DNA from: Wolbachia endosymbiont (group E) of Neria commutata
GTDB lineage: Bacteria; Pseudomonadota; Alphaproteobacteria; Rickettsiales; Anaplasmataceae
Length of the DNA: 64,000 nucleotides
Reading direction: 5' to 3'
NCBI RefSeq assembly: GCF_964026735.1
Contig: NZ_OZ034692.1
Span: 992,001-1,056,000, forward strand
Of the stretch, positions 47,294 through 57,152 are shown piece after piece. Below the pieces are notes generated by a model. That model saw only the letters and a list, made by a program, of their open reading frames with translations. It ran no database searches and was not told the origin of the DNA. The position numbers and the translations under genes were made by a program. How positions within the stretch are numbered: position 1 is the stretch's first letter; each line of letters begins with the position of its first letter.

Positions 47294-49633
47294 TTAAATC
47301 CCCACTTCGACAGAAAACCTAACATTTGGCGAAGGTATTATATCATAATCTTCTTTTACTAAAGGAAAGCCAAAATCCAGTCTAAGCCTACCTCCAAAAG
47401 GGGAAGGCATTGAGAAACCAAAACCTGGCGATACTCTTATAAGCTTACTATCCTGATACTTATCATCCTTATAGTCTAATCCAAAGAGCGTTGCATAGTC
47501 AACAAATATTGAGCCTTTAACACCAGCACTATCGTATAATTTTGGTAGTGGAAAATCTACTTGCTGCGTTAAATTAAAATAAAATTTCCCTCCCAGTGAG
47601 CTGCCTGGCTTTTCTGGATCATCATTTTTTTCTCTTGGGCCAATGCCAGAAATTTCAAATCCTCTAATTTCATTACCACCTTTAAAAAAGTGCTGGCCAA
47701 TATTTAATGGCTTATCGGTGTAAGAAAAAATGTAACCTGCAGCCATTTTAAAGCGCAGTGTTATGTCATCGTCAATTTTAGTGAATATAGGATGTGCATA
47801 AAAGGATAAGAATTCGGATTTTATAAAATTTGTATTTCCTCCGAGTCCCGAGGTATCTTGACTGAGGCGCAATAAATATCCTTCTTTTGGAGCATATAAA
47901 TTATCTAATTTATTATATGCTAATGTATAGCCTACTGATGAAATTATATTTTCACTGTTCTTGTCTTTTATTATAGAAGATGTTTCTTTACCTGCATCCA
48001 GGTGTATGTGATTATACTTATAAGAATAACGAATCGAATTAGTTAAATTTTCTATAACTTTATATGATAACTTTGTTGAAAATCCCATGTCACAACTGTC
48101 AAAGCTACTATTTGGTTTGGTGTCTGTGTTATAAAATATACTAGCACCAAGTGATGTATCAGAATCATTAAAATTATTTTCAACAATCTCTATATTAGTT
48201 GAAAACGAGTAGTCATTTTTTTCAAGAGCAAAAGCAAGCTCTTTACCGCTGCCAAATAAATTATGCTCTTTTACATCAACCTTAAGAATTTTAATAAATT
48301 TTTCATTAATATAAGATAACCCACCTGATAATGATACTGAACCAGTAGTTCTTTTTTCTTTTACGTTCAAGTCAAGATTTACTGCACTATCATTGATTGG
48401 GTAACTGTTTATTTTCACCGTTTCAAAAAAATCAGTACTGATCAGCTTTTTGCGTGATTTTTGAATCTCTGATATATTATATGCATCACCCTCTGCTATA
48501 GTTAATTTACTTCTAATCACTTGATCTAAAGTACGATCATTACCATCAATTGTAATTTGGTTTACATAAATCTTTTTACCTGGCAATACTTTGTAAGTTA
48601 TATCCACAACATTGTCACGCTGTGCATATTCTGAATTAACTTTTGCAAATATATACCCTTTCTCATTTAAATACTTACTTATTTTTTCTGCTGTATTATT
48701 AATTTTAACTCTATTGAATATTTTATTGCTCTCTTCTGTTGTAAATTTCAATATTTCTTCTTTTAAGCTTACATCTTGAATTTCAGCTTCAATATTAACT
48801 TCATTATTTCCAAATAAATATTGCTGTCCTTCATCAATCAAAAAAGTTAGCTCTATTTGATTGCTATTATCAACCTCAGCAATTGGCTGAATGCTATTCT
48901 GAATATATCCCTTAGATGAATAAAAACGGTCGAGCAACTCTGTGTTAATCAACAAATGTTGTGGTGAATAATGATCTCTACCTTTAAAAATGGCTCTAAA
49001 TAACTTACTAAATATGTCATTACTATGAACTTTAATAACTTGCTCCAGCTCACCTTCAGAAAAATTTTTATTTCCTATAAATCTTATATTCTTAACTCTA
49101 GATGTTTTGCCTTCTTTTATTTTAAAAATTAGATTGATTCTATTACTATCAAGCTTTTCCAGCTCATACTCAACTTTAACGCCGACTTTGCCATTATTCC
49201 TATAAGTGGTAACCAAATTCATTAAATCGCTTTGCAACTTTGTTTCAGTGAAAATAGTTAGTGATTTTGACTGAATCACATTATTTAGTAGCTCTTTGCT
49301 ATTAAATAACTTATTGCCCTTTAATATGATCTTATTAATCAGTGGATTTTCTTGAATTTTTACTACTAGATTTTTTTCCTCATCAATATAAGCGTTAACG
49401 CTAGCAAACAACTTTGTTTTATATAGATCTTTTATAATTGAGTCTATGTCATCGTCGTTTGCATAATCACCAGATTTTAGTTTTATATAGAACCCTATTG
49501 TCTGGTTGCTTACACGCTCATTACCAATACACTTGACATCTTTCACCTGCACTTTTTCCGCAGTTTCTAAAGCAACAACCAGGGCAGAAAAAGAAATAAA
49601 AACCACTACCAGTATATAAAATAGCTTTTTCAT
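47294..49633 (-). CDS. bamA: Outer-membrane protein assembly factor BamA
   Basis: The 779-residue protein has a signal peptide (LFYILVVVFISFSALVVAL), then five POTRA domains (about 30-430). Repeats such as LIVKIQENPLINKIILKGN and KTSRVKNIRFIGNKNFSEGEL are visible. A C-terminal beta-barrel of about 350 residues contains HFFKGGNEIRGFEISGIGPR (the conserved RGF motif). It ends in alternating residues with VRFSVEVGI. BamA inserts barrel proteins into the outer membrane. It lies eight bases after rseP. Confidence 0.96.
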   Translation of the reverse strand: MKKLFYILVVVFISFSALVVALETAEKVQVKDVKCIGNERVSNQTIGFYIKLKSGDYANDDDIDSIIKDLYKTKLFASVNAYIDEEKNLVVKIQENPLINKIILKGNKLFNSKELLNNVIQSKSLTIFTETKLQSDLMNLVTTYRNNGKVGVKVEYELEKLDSNRINLIFKIKEGKTSRVKNIRFIGNKNFSEGELEQVIKVHSNDIFSKLFRAIFKGRDHYSPQHLLINTELLDRFYSSKGYIQNSIQPIAEVDNSNQIELTFLIDEGQQYLFGNNEVNIEAEIQDVSLKEEILKFTTEESNKIFNRVKINNTAEKISKYLNEKGYIFAKVNSEYAQRDNVVDITYKVLPGKKIYVNQITIDGNDRTLDQVIRSKLTIAEGDAYNISEIQKSRKKLISTDFFETVKINSYPINDSAVNLDLNVKEKRTTGSVSLSGGLSYINEKFIKILKVDVKEHNLFGSGKELAFALEKNDYSFSTNIEIVENNFNDSDTSLGASIFYNTDTKPNSSFDSCDMGFSTKLSYKVIENLTNSIRYSYKYNHIHLDAGKETSSIIKDKNSENIISSVGYTLAYNKLDNLYAPKEGYLLRLSQDTSGLGGNTNFIKSEFLSFYAHPIFTKIDDDITLRFKMAAGYIFSYTDKPLNIGQHFFKGGNEIRGFEISGIGPREKNDDPEKPGSSLGGKFYFNLTQQVDFPLPKLYDSAGVKGSIFVDYATLFGLDYKDDKYQDSKLIRVSPGFGFSMPSPFGGRLRLDFGFPLVKEDYDIIPSPNVRFSVEVGI

Positions 49634-49641
49634 ATTTTATT

Positions 49642-50766
49642 TCAAAAAAGATCCCTAATATCATTTGACATTCCAGTTGCCATAAGCAAAAACAATACTA
49701 AAGCACCAAAAATAGCTGCATATTTTTGACATTTCAAGCTTAAATCCCTACGTATAACTGCTTCTATGGCATAGCAAAATAAATGCCCACCATCCAATAG
49801 TGGGATTGGAAGTAGATTAAACACGGCTAAGCTAGCTGAAATAACTGCCATAAGATACAAAACCATAGTAAACCCCTTCCTAGCTGATTGACCTGAATAT
49901 TTTGCTATTGTTATTGGTCCACGTAACTCGCTTACACTTCTCTTACCAATAATCATTTGAAAAACAGCTTTGGCTGTTGAGCACATAGTGTGGTAAGTTT
50001 CACTTATTGATAAGTTTACAGCTCCGAGAAAAGATGACTGCTTGAGCCCCGCCATATTAACTGAAGTAATCCCTATAGTTTCTCTCTCTATTATATTACC
50101 AAAAACGTCTTTATCCTCAATTGTTATTGGGGTAAGGCTAGTTCTACGCTCTTCATTATTTCTGATATAATCAATTTCCATTCTTGTCTTAGGGTTTGAC
50201 ATTATGATGCGTGAAATATCTTCAAAGTACTTTATTTTATTCTCATTAATTTGCGTAATAGTGTCACCAGGAAGCAAACCAGCTTGTTCAGCTGCACTGC
50301 CTTCGATTACATTTCCGATAACCGGTGGAGTGCGATAATAGCCTGCCGTGCTAAAAAATATTGTAAAAGCGATAACAGTAAATATTATGTTTGCAAAGGG
50401 TCCTGCAAAAACCACTGCTGCCTTTTGATAACGCGGTTTTGTATGAAACGAATGTAATCTTTCTTCTTCAGTCAATTTTTGTTGATCAGCTGGAACGCTT
50501 GCTGCATTAGCATCACCTAACATTTTAACATAGCCACCAAGCGGAAAAACACTCAATTTCCATCTGGTACCAGACTTATCATTAAAAGCAAAAATTTCAC
50601 GACCAAAGCCTATAGAAAAAGATTCAACTTTAACTTTGCACGCCTTAGCAACAATATAATGTCCATATTCATGTACAAACACTACAACAGAAATTATCAA
50701 GGCAAATGACAAAAAATAATGTATTCCATCGCCAAGCTGATGAATGAAACTTGAAATTAACTCCAC
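49642..50766 (-). CDS. rseP: Site-2 membrane metalloprotease RseP
   Basis: The 374-residue intramembrane protease has the zinc motif VVVFVHEYGHYIVAK (HExxH) in its first helix and LLPIPLLDGGHLFCYAIEA (LDG) in a late helix. One PDZ domain lies between (NVIEGSAAEQAGLLPGDTIT), as usual for alpha-proteobacterial forms. It cleaves membrane-bound regulators or remnant signal peptides. It heads the minus-strand cluster leading to bamA. Confidence 0.95.
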   Translation of the reverse strand: MELISSFIHQLGDGIHYFLSFALIISVVVFVHEYGHYIVAKACKVKVESFSIGFGREIFAFNDKSGTRWKLSVFPLGGYVKMLGDANAASVPADQQKLTEEERLHSFHTKPRYQKAAVVFAGPFANIIFTVIAFTIFFSTAGYYRTPPVIGNVIEGSAAEQAGLLPGDTITQINENKIKYFEDISRIIMSNPKTRMEIDYIRNNEERRTSLTPITIEDKDVFGNIIERETIGITSVNMAGLKQSSFLGAVNLSISETYHTMCSTAKAVFQMIIGKRSVSELRGPITIAKYSGQSARKGFTMVLYLMAVISASLAVFNLLPIPLLDGGHLFCYAIEAVIRRDLSLKCQKYAAIFGALVLFLLMATGMSNDIRDLF

Positions 50767-50865
50767 CTGTATATTTAAATCTTAACAAAATATTAAGTAT
50801 ATTAAAGCACACCTCACTTGACAAGCGTTTAATTTGATCTTTAAATCAAAGAAAATTTAATTGTA

Positions 50866-51123
50866 ATGACTGATAACTCACTGCTTAGAAGAAAATTGAT
50901 GTATAGAAGTTGGCATAGAGGTTGCAAAGAAACCGATATACTTTTGGGATATTTCGCATTAGCACATCTTAATAAATTTTCTCTGAATGAGTTAGTTGAA
51001 TATGAAAAGATAGTCGATCTTGATGATCACGAATTATATTGTTATATAACACGCAAAAAGAGCCTTCCTTCTGATTTAAATAGTGAGATGATTAATTTAA
51101 TTGCTTGTTTTACCAAGGCATGA
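50866..51123 (+). CDS. sdhE: Succinate dehydrogenase flavinylation factor SdhE
   Basis: The 85-residue protein belongs to the SdhE/YgfY/Sdh5 family, which helps attach FAD to SdhA. The diagnostic sequence is LMYRSWHRGCKETDILLGYF, matching the family RGxxExD-LLG pattern, followed by LNELVEYEKIVDLDDHELY. Length is typical. It is divergent from rseP, 100 bases away. Confidence 0.88.
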   Translation: MTDNSLLRRKLMYRSWHRGCKETDILLGYFALAHLNKFSLNELVEYEKIVDLDDHELYCYITRKKSLPSDLNSEMINLIACFTKA

Positions 51124-51283
51124 GCACAGAAATTATGGGATTAAACAACCAAGCCTATACTTTTTAACTAAATTATAACCAGCGCAGTATATTATACGAT
51201 TTATTTAACCGCGTATAAAAATTTTAGTTTGATTAAAACAGATAAAAGCTGTATTAATACTCATTATAGCTGAAAAATGAAAT

Positions 51284-51356
51284 GATCCCGTAGCTCAGCC
51301 GGTAGAGCAACTGACTTTTAATCAGTGGGTCACGCGTTCGAATCGCGTCGGGATCA
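51284..51356 (+). tRNA. tRNA-Lys (UUU)
   Basis: The 73-nt gene starts GATCCCGTAGCTCAGCCGG and ends CGGGATC-A. The anticodon stem CTGA/TCAG encloses CTTTTAA (anticodon TTT), and the T arm has GTTCGAAT. CCA is not encoded. The nuoF start codon follows 19 bases later. Confidence 0.96.
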
Positions 51357-51375
51357 CTCACAAATTTTAAAAAAC

Positions 51376-52638
51376 ATGCTAAAAGCACAGGATAAAATAT
51401 TCACTAATTTAAACGGCAAAGAAAGTCCTTTATTAAAAGGCGCAAAAAAGCGTGGCACTTGGCAGAAAACTAAAGATCTACTGAATTTAGGATCAGAAAA
51501 AATCATTGATGAAGTGAAAAAATCTGGTTTAAGGGGCAGGGGAGGAGCTGGATTCCCTACTGGCCTTAAATGGAGTTTCATGCCAAAAAATCGCCCAAAA
51601 GAACAACCGACATATTTAGTAATAAATGCAGATGAATCAGAACCTGGTACATGTAAAGATAGGGATATATTGCGATATGAACCGCACAAATTACTTGAAG
51701 GAATTGTGCTAGCTGGCAGAGCGATCAATGCATCGGCTGCTTATGTTTATATCAGAGGTGAGTTTTATAACGAATATTTAATTTTAAAAGAAGCACTTGA
51801 GGAAGCCTATAAAGAAGGTCTAATAGGAAAAAATGCCTGCAAATCAGGCTATGATCTTGATGTGTTTATTCACAGAGGTGCCGGTGCTTATATATGCGGA
51901 GAGGAAACAGCCCAACTTGAATCAATCGAAGGCAAAAAAGGATTTCCTCGCATGAAGCCTCCATTTCCTGCAGGTGTTGGACTTTTTGGTTGTCCAACTA
52001 CGATAAACAACGTTGAAACTATAGCAATGGTGCCGGATATCTTAAGACGTGGCGGTGAATGGTTTGCATCCCTTGGGAAACAAAACAATACTGGTACTAA
52101 AATATTTTGCATTTCAGGACATGTAAATAATCCGTGTAACGTTGAAGAAGAGCTTGGAATTCCACTGCGTGAATTAATTGAAAAATATGCAGGTGGAGTC
52201 CGTGGTGGCTGGGATAACTTGCTTGCCGTGATACCAGGTGGATCTTCAGTGCCATTAATTCCAAAATCTATATGCGATACCATTGAAATGGATTTTGACT
52301 CACTAAGGGCAGTTCAATCAGGGCTTGGTACAGCAGCTGTGATCGTAATGGATAAATCAACTGATATAATCGCTGCAATAGAGAGGTTATCGCATTTTTA
52401 CATGCATGAATCCTGTGGGCAATGCACACCATGCCGTGAGGGCACCGGGTGGATGTGGAGAATTATGAAAAGAATGGTAGCAGGAAATACTAAGCCCGGT
52501 GAAATAGACAAATTACTTGACCTTACAACTCAAATAGAAGGGCATACCATCTGTGCATTTGGTGATGCCGCAGCCTGGCCAGTGCAAGGGCTAATCAGAC
52601 ATTTTCGTCATGTGATCGAAGAGAGAGCAACAGCTTAA
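51376..52638 (+). CDS. nuoF: NADH-quinone oxidoreductase subunit F
   Basis: The 420-residue subunit carries the NADH and FMN sites and an Fe4S4 cluster of complex I. Motifs: [54 protein letters not shown] (usual EETAL reads EETAQ) and [11 protein letters not shown] with a later cysteine in HTICAFGD. I chose ATG 51376. Upstream in-frame codons are inside tRNA-Lys, and no ribosome binding site is visible in the 19-base gap. No other nuo gene is adjacent. Confidence 0.95.
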   Translation: MLKAQDKIFTNLNGKESPLLKGAKKRGTWQKTKDLLNLGSEKIIDEVKKSGLRGRGGAGFPTGLKWSFMPKNRPKEQPTYLVINADESEPGTCKDRDILRYEPHKLLEGIVLAGRAINASAAYVYIRGEFYNEYLILKEALEEAYKEGLIGKNACKSGYDLDVFIHRGAGAYICGEETAQLESIEGKKGFPRMKPPFPAGVGLFGCPTTINNVETIAMVPDILRRGGEWFASLGKQNNTGTKIFCISGHVNNPCNVEEELGIPLRELIEKYAGGVRGGWDNLLAVIPGGSSVPLIPKSICDTIEMDFDSLRAVQSGLGTAAVIVMDKSTDIIAAIERLSHFYMHESCGQCTPCREGTGWMWRIMKRMVAGNTKPGEIDKLLDLTTQIEGHTICAFGDAAAWPVQGLIRHFRHVIEERATA

Positions 52639-52776
52639 TTCTGTATAAAAATCCACCTATAGCATAGTCTTATATAAAAATTTACTTAATAATCGTTTAT
52701 ATTGAAGTTGACTTTAATAAAAATTTAACCTTATGATAGTATCAATACATTTAATTTCGTATTGGAGAGTGCTACG

Positions 52777-53844
52777 TTGGAAGCTGTAAAGAAAACTATA
52801 AAAAGAAAATTGAGTAAAAGAACACCAGACATAAGAGATATAGTTGCTAGTAAAATAGATAGTGGAGAAGGAGATAACTCTGTTACACTTCGTAGCTATA
52901 CTGGAAGTCCGAGTACGCTTCAAAAAGTGATAGCAGCAAAAACAATGACTATAGGAGACATTCAGTCAGAATTGAAAAAAGCTATCAAAAAAAAACTCCC
53001 TTATAATGTCATATATTTAGTAAGAAATAACCGCGAAACAATAAACGAAGAAATCAATTCAGGTAAGAATAGTGAGATTATAGACTTAGTAAACGAAGCA
53101 GCTGATATTAAAGCTGGCAGTAAAGGAAAGACTGCTTATCAAATAGCTGAGGATAAGGATAATAAAGAATTTCTAGAAGTCGTAGATAATGCACGTGAAA
53201 AAAAGAAGATTTTTAGTGTAAGTCAAAAAGCTGATGCGAACTTACCACAAAAACAACAAATTGTACCACAATCGGTAGCACCACGTGTTATAAATTTGAA
53301 CCGTCGTATGAGTAGAACATTAAACGATCTCACAAAAGTTGAGAGATCAGAGATGAGTAAGTTGTTAAGTAAGTCAAGTCCATCTATTGGTATTAATAAA
53401 GGCGGAGAACAAGATGATAAAACAGTTATGCCAAATGCTCTGGAAGCTACAGATGAAGACGGTGAAACACTACAAGATATTGCGGAGACAACCGATCACA
53501 AAGGTACTGAATTGCATTGGCCAGGTGGAAACGATTTACAATCATCAATAGATAGAGACGATTTAAAGTTAATTTTAATAGATGGTGTTACACAAGCAGT
53601 ACCACTAGCCTTATCACAATCACCTGTAAGGCCAAGCCTACCTGACAACGATGCAGATAGTGGCATATATTCTCCTGGATCAAGTCCTAAAAAAGCTCAA
53701 GATAGTCTTGAAGAAAGCGTGGAGTTACTAACAAGTAGAAGCAGTAGCTTATCATTAAGCATAGAAAGTTTAAACTCAGGTGATGATGAAGAAATCAGTG
53801 ATTTATCACGAACAGAAGGTGTAATAAAACCTCACTGCCATTAA
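52777..53844 (+). CDS. Effector-like protein with degenerate ankyrin repeats, 3' end cut by IS4
   Basis: About 355 residues from TTG 52777, which stands seven bases after GGAGAG. Two degenerate ankyrin-type segments can be seen (KGKTAYQIAEDKDNKEFLEV; EDGETLQDIAETTDHKGTEL). The C-terminal 80 residues are Ser/Asp-rich, with DADSGIYSPGSSPKKAQDS (DSGIYS at 294-299), much like STDSGVSSAGSSTPKK in the 44330 protein. The last native codon is about 53832; the final HCH and stop are read from the IS4 end. Beyond the IS the sequence could continue as KAKYPYL and a stop, so little may be lost. Confidence 0.65.
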   Translation: MEAVKKTIKRKLSKRTPDIRDIVASKIDSGEGDNSVTLRSYTGSPSTLQKVIAAKTMTIGDIQSELKKAIKKKLPYNVIYLVRNNRETINEEINSGKNSEIIDLVNEAADIKAGSKGKTAYQIAEDKDNKEFLEVVDNAREKKKIFSVSQKADANLPQKQQIVPQSVAPRVINLNRRMSRTLNDLTKVERSEMSKLLSKSSPSIGINKGGEQDDKTVMPNALEATDEDGETLQDIAETTDHKGTELHWPGGNDLQSSIDRDDLKLILIDGVTQAVPLALSQSPVRPSLPDNDADSGIYSPGSSPKKAQDSLEESVELLTSRSSSLSLSIESLNSGDDEEISDLSRTEGVIKPHCH

Positions 53845-55441
53845 GTTAAGGAAGGAATGGCTAAAAATTGAACAAAAAAGTTTGTAGTGATTAAGGAGTT
53901 ATGGCAAATGCTAAAACAAAATAGAGCAAACTTTAAAGTAGATAAACTCTTAGATGTAAATTAGTTAAGAAATAGCTTATTTAAAAGTCATTTTACAGAA
54001 GATTTGACAAAAGTTGCTCCAGGAATACTGTCTTTCAGAAATGAGTAGGGTAGTATTCAAAATACGTGTTTTCTAGCCCTTTTTTGGTAATTGAGTGAAC
54101 GAACATCAGATATCTTATGAAGATCAACTTTCCTCCCCTTCCTTACAACTAAAGTGTTTGTTAAAAATAACTTAGATAATTGCTCCATAACGCAATCCAT
54201 GTCCGATTCTGTAGAAAAAATATCGAAAGCTAAGTTTTTAATTGCATTAAATGAAACAGATTTATTAATGCTTTTTTCAAGCTTACTATCAGCTAGGTCT
54301 GCATTCAATGCCTCTTCTACATCTTCTGTCATAATACTTTCTAGGTTGCTAATAAAAATGGTTGACCAAAAATCCTGCTTAATAGTTTCAACACTTTTAC
54401 CTGTAAAATTCTCTAAGCCTAACCTTCCTTTGAGTTTAGAAAAAAATGTTTCTATTCCCCAACGTAAGTAGTATAACTCTTCAAATTCCTCAACCTTAAA
54501 TTGCTGCTCATCTAATAATGATGTAATTAGCACTTCAATTTCACCAGAGGAAAGTATGATTTTAACTAGCCTAAATTCCATTTCATCAGGTAATCCTAGC
54601 TTTCTTAGCTGCCTTGCCACTTTAATAGGTGCAGTAGCTACTGCTATTGTACTAGAGGGACTGCCCGGCTTAAACATATCGTTTACTTCACTAAAAGATG
54701 AACTTGGACAACGAATTACATAATTAATTTTCCTTTCCGTAAGCTCGGCAATAAATCGATAAGATACATACCCTCTATCACAGATTAGTAAGTCATCTGA
54801 ACTGAGGCTTTCAAGCATATCGGTTGCTAAATCAACTTCATAACTGTCACCTCTACTTAACACCGATTTTATTGCAATATTATTTAGCACATCATAACAA
54901 GCTTCAAAGGTTGCACTTGTATAATCTTCAAACCTCTGAACTCCATTCCATACTGCTCTTAAGCCAAACTACTCTATTACCTCATCACTTTTTGGTAGAA
55001 TTAATATAGAAGCATCAAATGCAAGTACCCTGAAACCATGGTGAGTTTTAAACTCCTGATCCTGGTAATATAGGGAAACTACATCATCATTAAGTTCTGA
55101 AAATGCAGTATACTTTAGCTTCTGTCTTACTTGGGTAAAAGCACTTGCAGTAACTGTATAATCTCTCATCGTGTACAGAATAAATTCATTGAGCATCACT
55201 TGTAATGATTTCACACTTTTTCTGAAAATCAAAATGAATACATCAATAAAAGGCAATTTTCTTTTTCGTAGAAAGTCTTTTGGTGATACTTTGTGATCAT
55301 TTATAAAGTTTAAACTTATCAATTTATTTTTTATGAATTCGATTATTGTTTTTTTTACTCATATTATTTTTCCTTTAAGTTTAGGAATTTTACTTGATTT
55401 ATTAATATAGTCCATCCTTTTCTCTTAACTTAATGGCAGTG
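53833..55441. mobile_element. IS4-family insertion sequence (1609 bp)
   Basis: Perfect 18-bp terminal repeats CACTGCCATTAAGTTAAG bound the element. It holds one transposase gene on the minus strand, plus about 220 bases of non-coding left-end sequence. Flanks (AAAACCT and AAGGCAA) show no clear target duplication, suggesting recombination or later change. An end fragment of the same family is at 44164. It ends the effector-like gene at 52777. Confidence 0.85.
54057..55362 (-). pseudogene. IS4-family transposase with a frameshift and a stop
   Basis: The start is ATG 55362 (MSKK), after which an A8 run (T8 at 55349-55356) shifts the frame; A7 would give MSKKTIIEFIKNKLISLNF. The frame then runs to TAG at 54969 (DEVIE-stop-FGLRAVWNG) and continues in frame to 54057. 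The DDE residues lie in VLAFDASIL, LLICDRGYVSYRF and the YREK-like block YLRWGIETFFSKLKGRLGLENF. Full length would be about 435 residues. It is inactive as written. Confidence 0.85.
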
Positions 55442-55517
55442 AAGGCAAAATATCCCTATCTTTAAATCTTTCCGCCTGGCTGTTGATTCTGCCTTCTCAT
55501 GAATCATTCTGATTGTT

Positions 55518-55658
55518 GAGAGAAGAGCTATACAAGAATTTCGGGCAAATTTAGTTATGTGCACCGCTTTACATCACAAGGGCCTTGGAACCCAGATTAA
55601 ATTACTGATAAATCTTTCAGTTTTATTTAGGGCAAAAACTATTAAGAGAGTTTGCTAA
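55518..55658 (+). pseudogene. Decayed GNAT acetyltransferase fragment
   Basis: About 46 codons on the plus strand read AIQEFRANLVMCTALHHKGL followed by GTQIKLLINLS and AKTIKRVC-stop. The sequence resembles the acetyl-CoA loop (xGxGLGxxL) and following helix of GNAT domains. No intact gene surrounds it, and the rest of the 270-bp spacer between IS4 and ndk shows nothing else. This is a weak identification. Confidence 0.35.
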
Positions 55659-55711
55659 TAAAGTCCCTTAAGTTAACGCCATTGTGTGAGCGGTTACAAG
55701 GTAATCGCCTG

Positions 55712-56128
55712 TTATAACTCACATTCAGCAAAGAAGAAAGCTATCTCCCTATGAGCGTTTTCTATACTATCAGAACCATGCACTCTATTTTCGCTGATAT
55801 CATCAGCAAAATCGCCTCTGATTGTACCCTTATCCGCTTGTTTTGGGTCAGTAGCTCCCATGATTTTCCTGTATTTACTTATAGCATCTCCACCCTCTAA
55901 AACTTGAATAATTACAGGACCAGAAGTCATAAATTCGACTAACTCTCCAAAAAAAGGCCTATCCTTGTGAATTTCATAAAACCGCTCTGCTTGTTTTTTT
56001 GTGAGTAACATCATCTTTTGCGCTATGATTTTCAGCCCAGAATTTTCAATATAAGAGTTTATTTTGCCAGTAATATTATGTCTAACTGCGTCTGGTTTTA
56101 ATATCGAAAGTGTCTTCTCAATTGCCAT
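55712..56128 (-). CDS. ndk: Nucleoside diphosphate kinase
   Basis: The 138-residue enzyme balances nucleoside triphosphates. Signature blocks: [39 protein letters not shown], and the active-site histidine in [24 protein letters not shown] 56128 follows AAGGAAAT at good spacing; the open frame upstream is not family-like. It is divergent from the membrane-protein gene at 56238. Confidence 0.96.
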   Translation of the reverse strand: MAIEKTLSILKPDAVRHNITGKINSYIENSGLKIIAQKMMLLTKKQAERFYEIHKDRPFFGELVEFMTSGPVIIQVLEGGDAISKYRKIMGATDPKQADKGTIRGDFADDISENRVHGSDSIENAHREIAFFFAECEL

Positions 56129-56237
56129 TTTATTTCCTTGAATGTGTCTATAAGTTGATACTACTGGAAATTTTTGTTCTACAAAAGTGATTTTTTGACT
56201 ACAATATATTTGCATATAAAATATTATAGGGGCTAAT

Positions 56238-57152
56238 GTGGCTGGTTGTTGTAAAAAAACTAATAATACTACCAATCAACAAAATTTGACTGCTAAAAAA
56301 TTAGTAAACATCTTTAAAACATCAATTTTTTGTGGAGCAAAAGGATCTTTGACTTTTAGTTTAGCCTGCTTAAGTTATTTAGAGTATAGCTTGTGTGAAT
56401 ACATGCTTAGGAAAAACAATAATCAAGAAGACAACGGGCCAAAAATCAAAACAGTTCAAGCTTGCCTAAATGAAGATAGTGTTGCTGAAGCAGAAGTGAG
56501 AGAAAAAAAATATAACCCATATAGATTTTTAAAGAAAGGTGCTGCTTTTGCAATGAAAAGAAACATTATTCCATTTATTGAGATGATTACCATAGTGCCA
56601 TTTGTATGCTTCGCACTACCAACTATGATACCAGGTATAGGTCTTCTTCAATGCGCATTGATATGTGCTACTTTGATGGTGGCTACGTGTTTTATTGTGA
56701 GAAGTTTTAATCTGCGTGAAAACCTGATACACAAATATGATAAATATACTCAAGAACAAATCGACACAGCATTCAGAGATAACGATATCGCTTATCCTAT
56801 TTTTAATAAAGATAGAAAGCATATTCAGTATAATTCACCAGAGCAAGGACAATTATTAAGCGAGAAGAATAGTACATCTTTCTTAGTGAAACTTTTAACC
56901 TTTCCACTCAAGGTTTTGCAAAGTTGTATATTATTTTCTCTAGCTGCTGTTGAATTACTTGAAGCAGTACTAAATCTCTTTGTTGATATGGTTTGTGATA
57001 GAAGCTTTAAGGATACGATAAGTAGTTTACAAAAGTCAGGTCATTTATTGTATGCTAGCGCAAGAAATGTAGTTCCTATAAGTAGATTTGACGAGCCTGT
57101 AGCTGAATTTATAGGTAATCCTAAGGCTTGTGGCGGTTGTATTTCACAGTGA
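56238..57152 (+). CDS. Hypothetical membrane protein, overlaps hemH
   Basis: A 304-residue protein from GTG 56238 (GGGG upstream). It begins with [10 protein letters not shown] and has three or four hydrophobic segments: [14 protein letters not shown], two in residues 112-153 ([19 protein letters not shown] and [19 protein letters not shown]), and another near 225-245. It ends with a cysteine-rich KACGGCISQ. No family is recognised. Its TGA overlaps the hemH start (GTGA), so the two are co-translated. That pairing might hint at a membrane role near heme synthesis, but this is only context. Confidence 0.65.
   Translation: MAGCCKKTNNTTNQQNLTAKKLVNIFKTSIFCGAKGSLTFSLACLSYLEYSLCEYMLRKNNNQEDNGPKIKTVQACLNEDSVAEAEVREKKYNPYRFLKKGAAFAMKRNIIPFIEMITIVPFVCFALPTMIPGIGLLQCALICATLMVATCFIVRSFNLRENLIHKYDKYTQEQIDTAFRDNDIAYPIFNKDRKHIQYNSPEQGQLLSEKNSTSFLVKLLTFPLKVLQSCILFSLAAVELLEAVLNLFVDMVCDRSFKDTISSLQKSGHLLYASARNVVPISRFDEPVAEFIGNPKACGGCISQ

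Noticed and set aside
51325..51375. N-terminal extension of nuoF starting in tRNA-Lys
   Set aside because: Same reason; the tRNA is intact and ATG 51376 fits the family.
55660..55711. Possible terminator hairpin after ndk (GCGATTAC/GTAACCGC)
   Set aside because: The stem is short with a mismatch and has no T-run; too weak to list.
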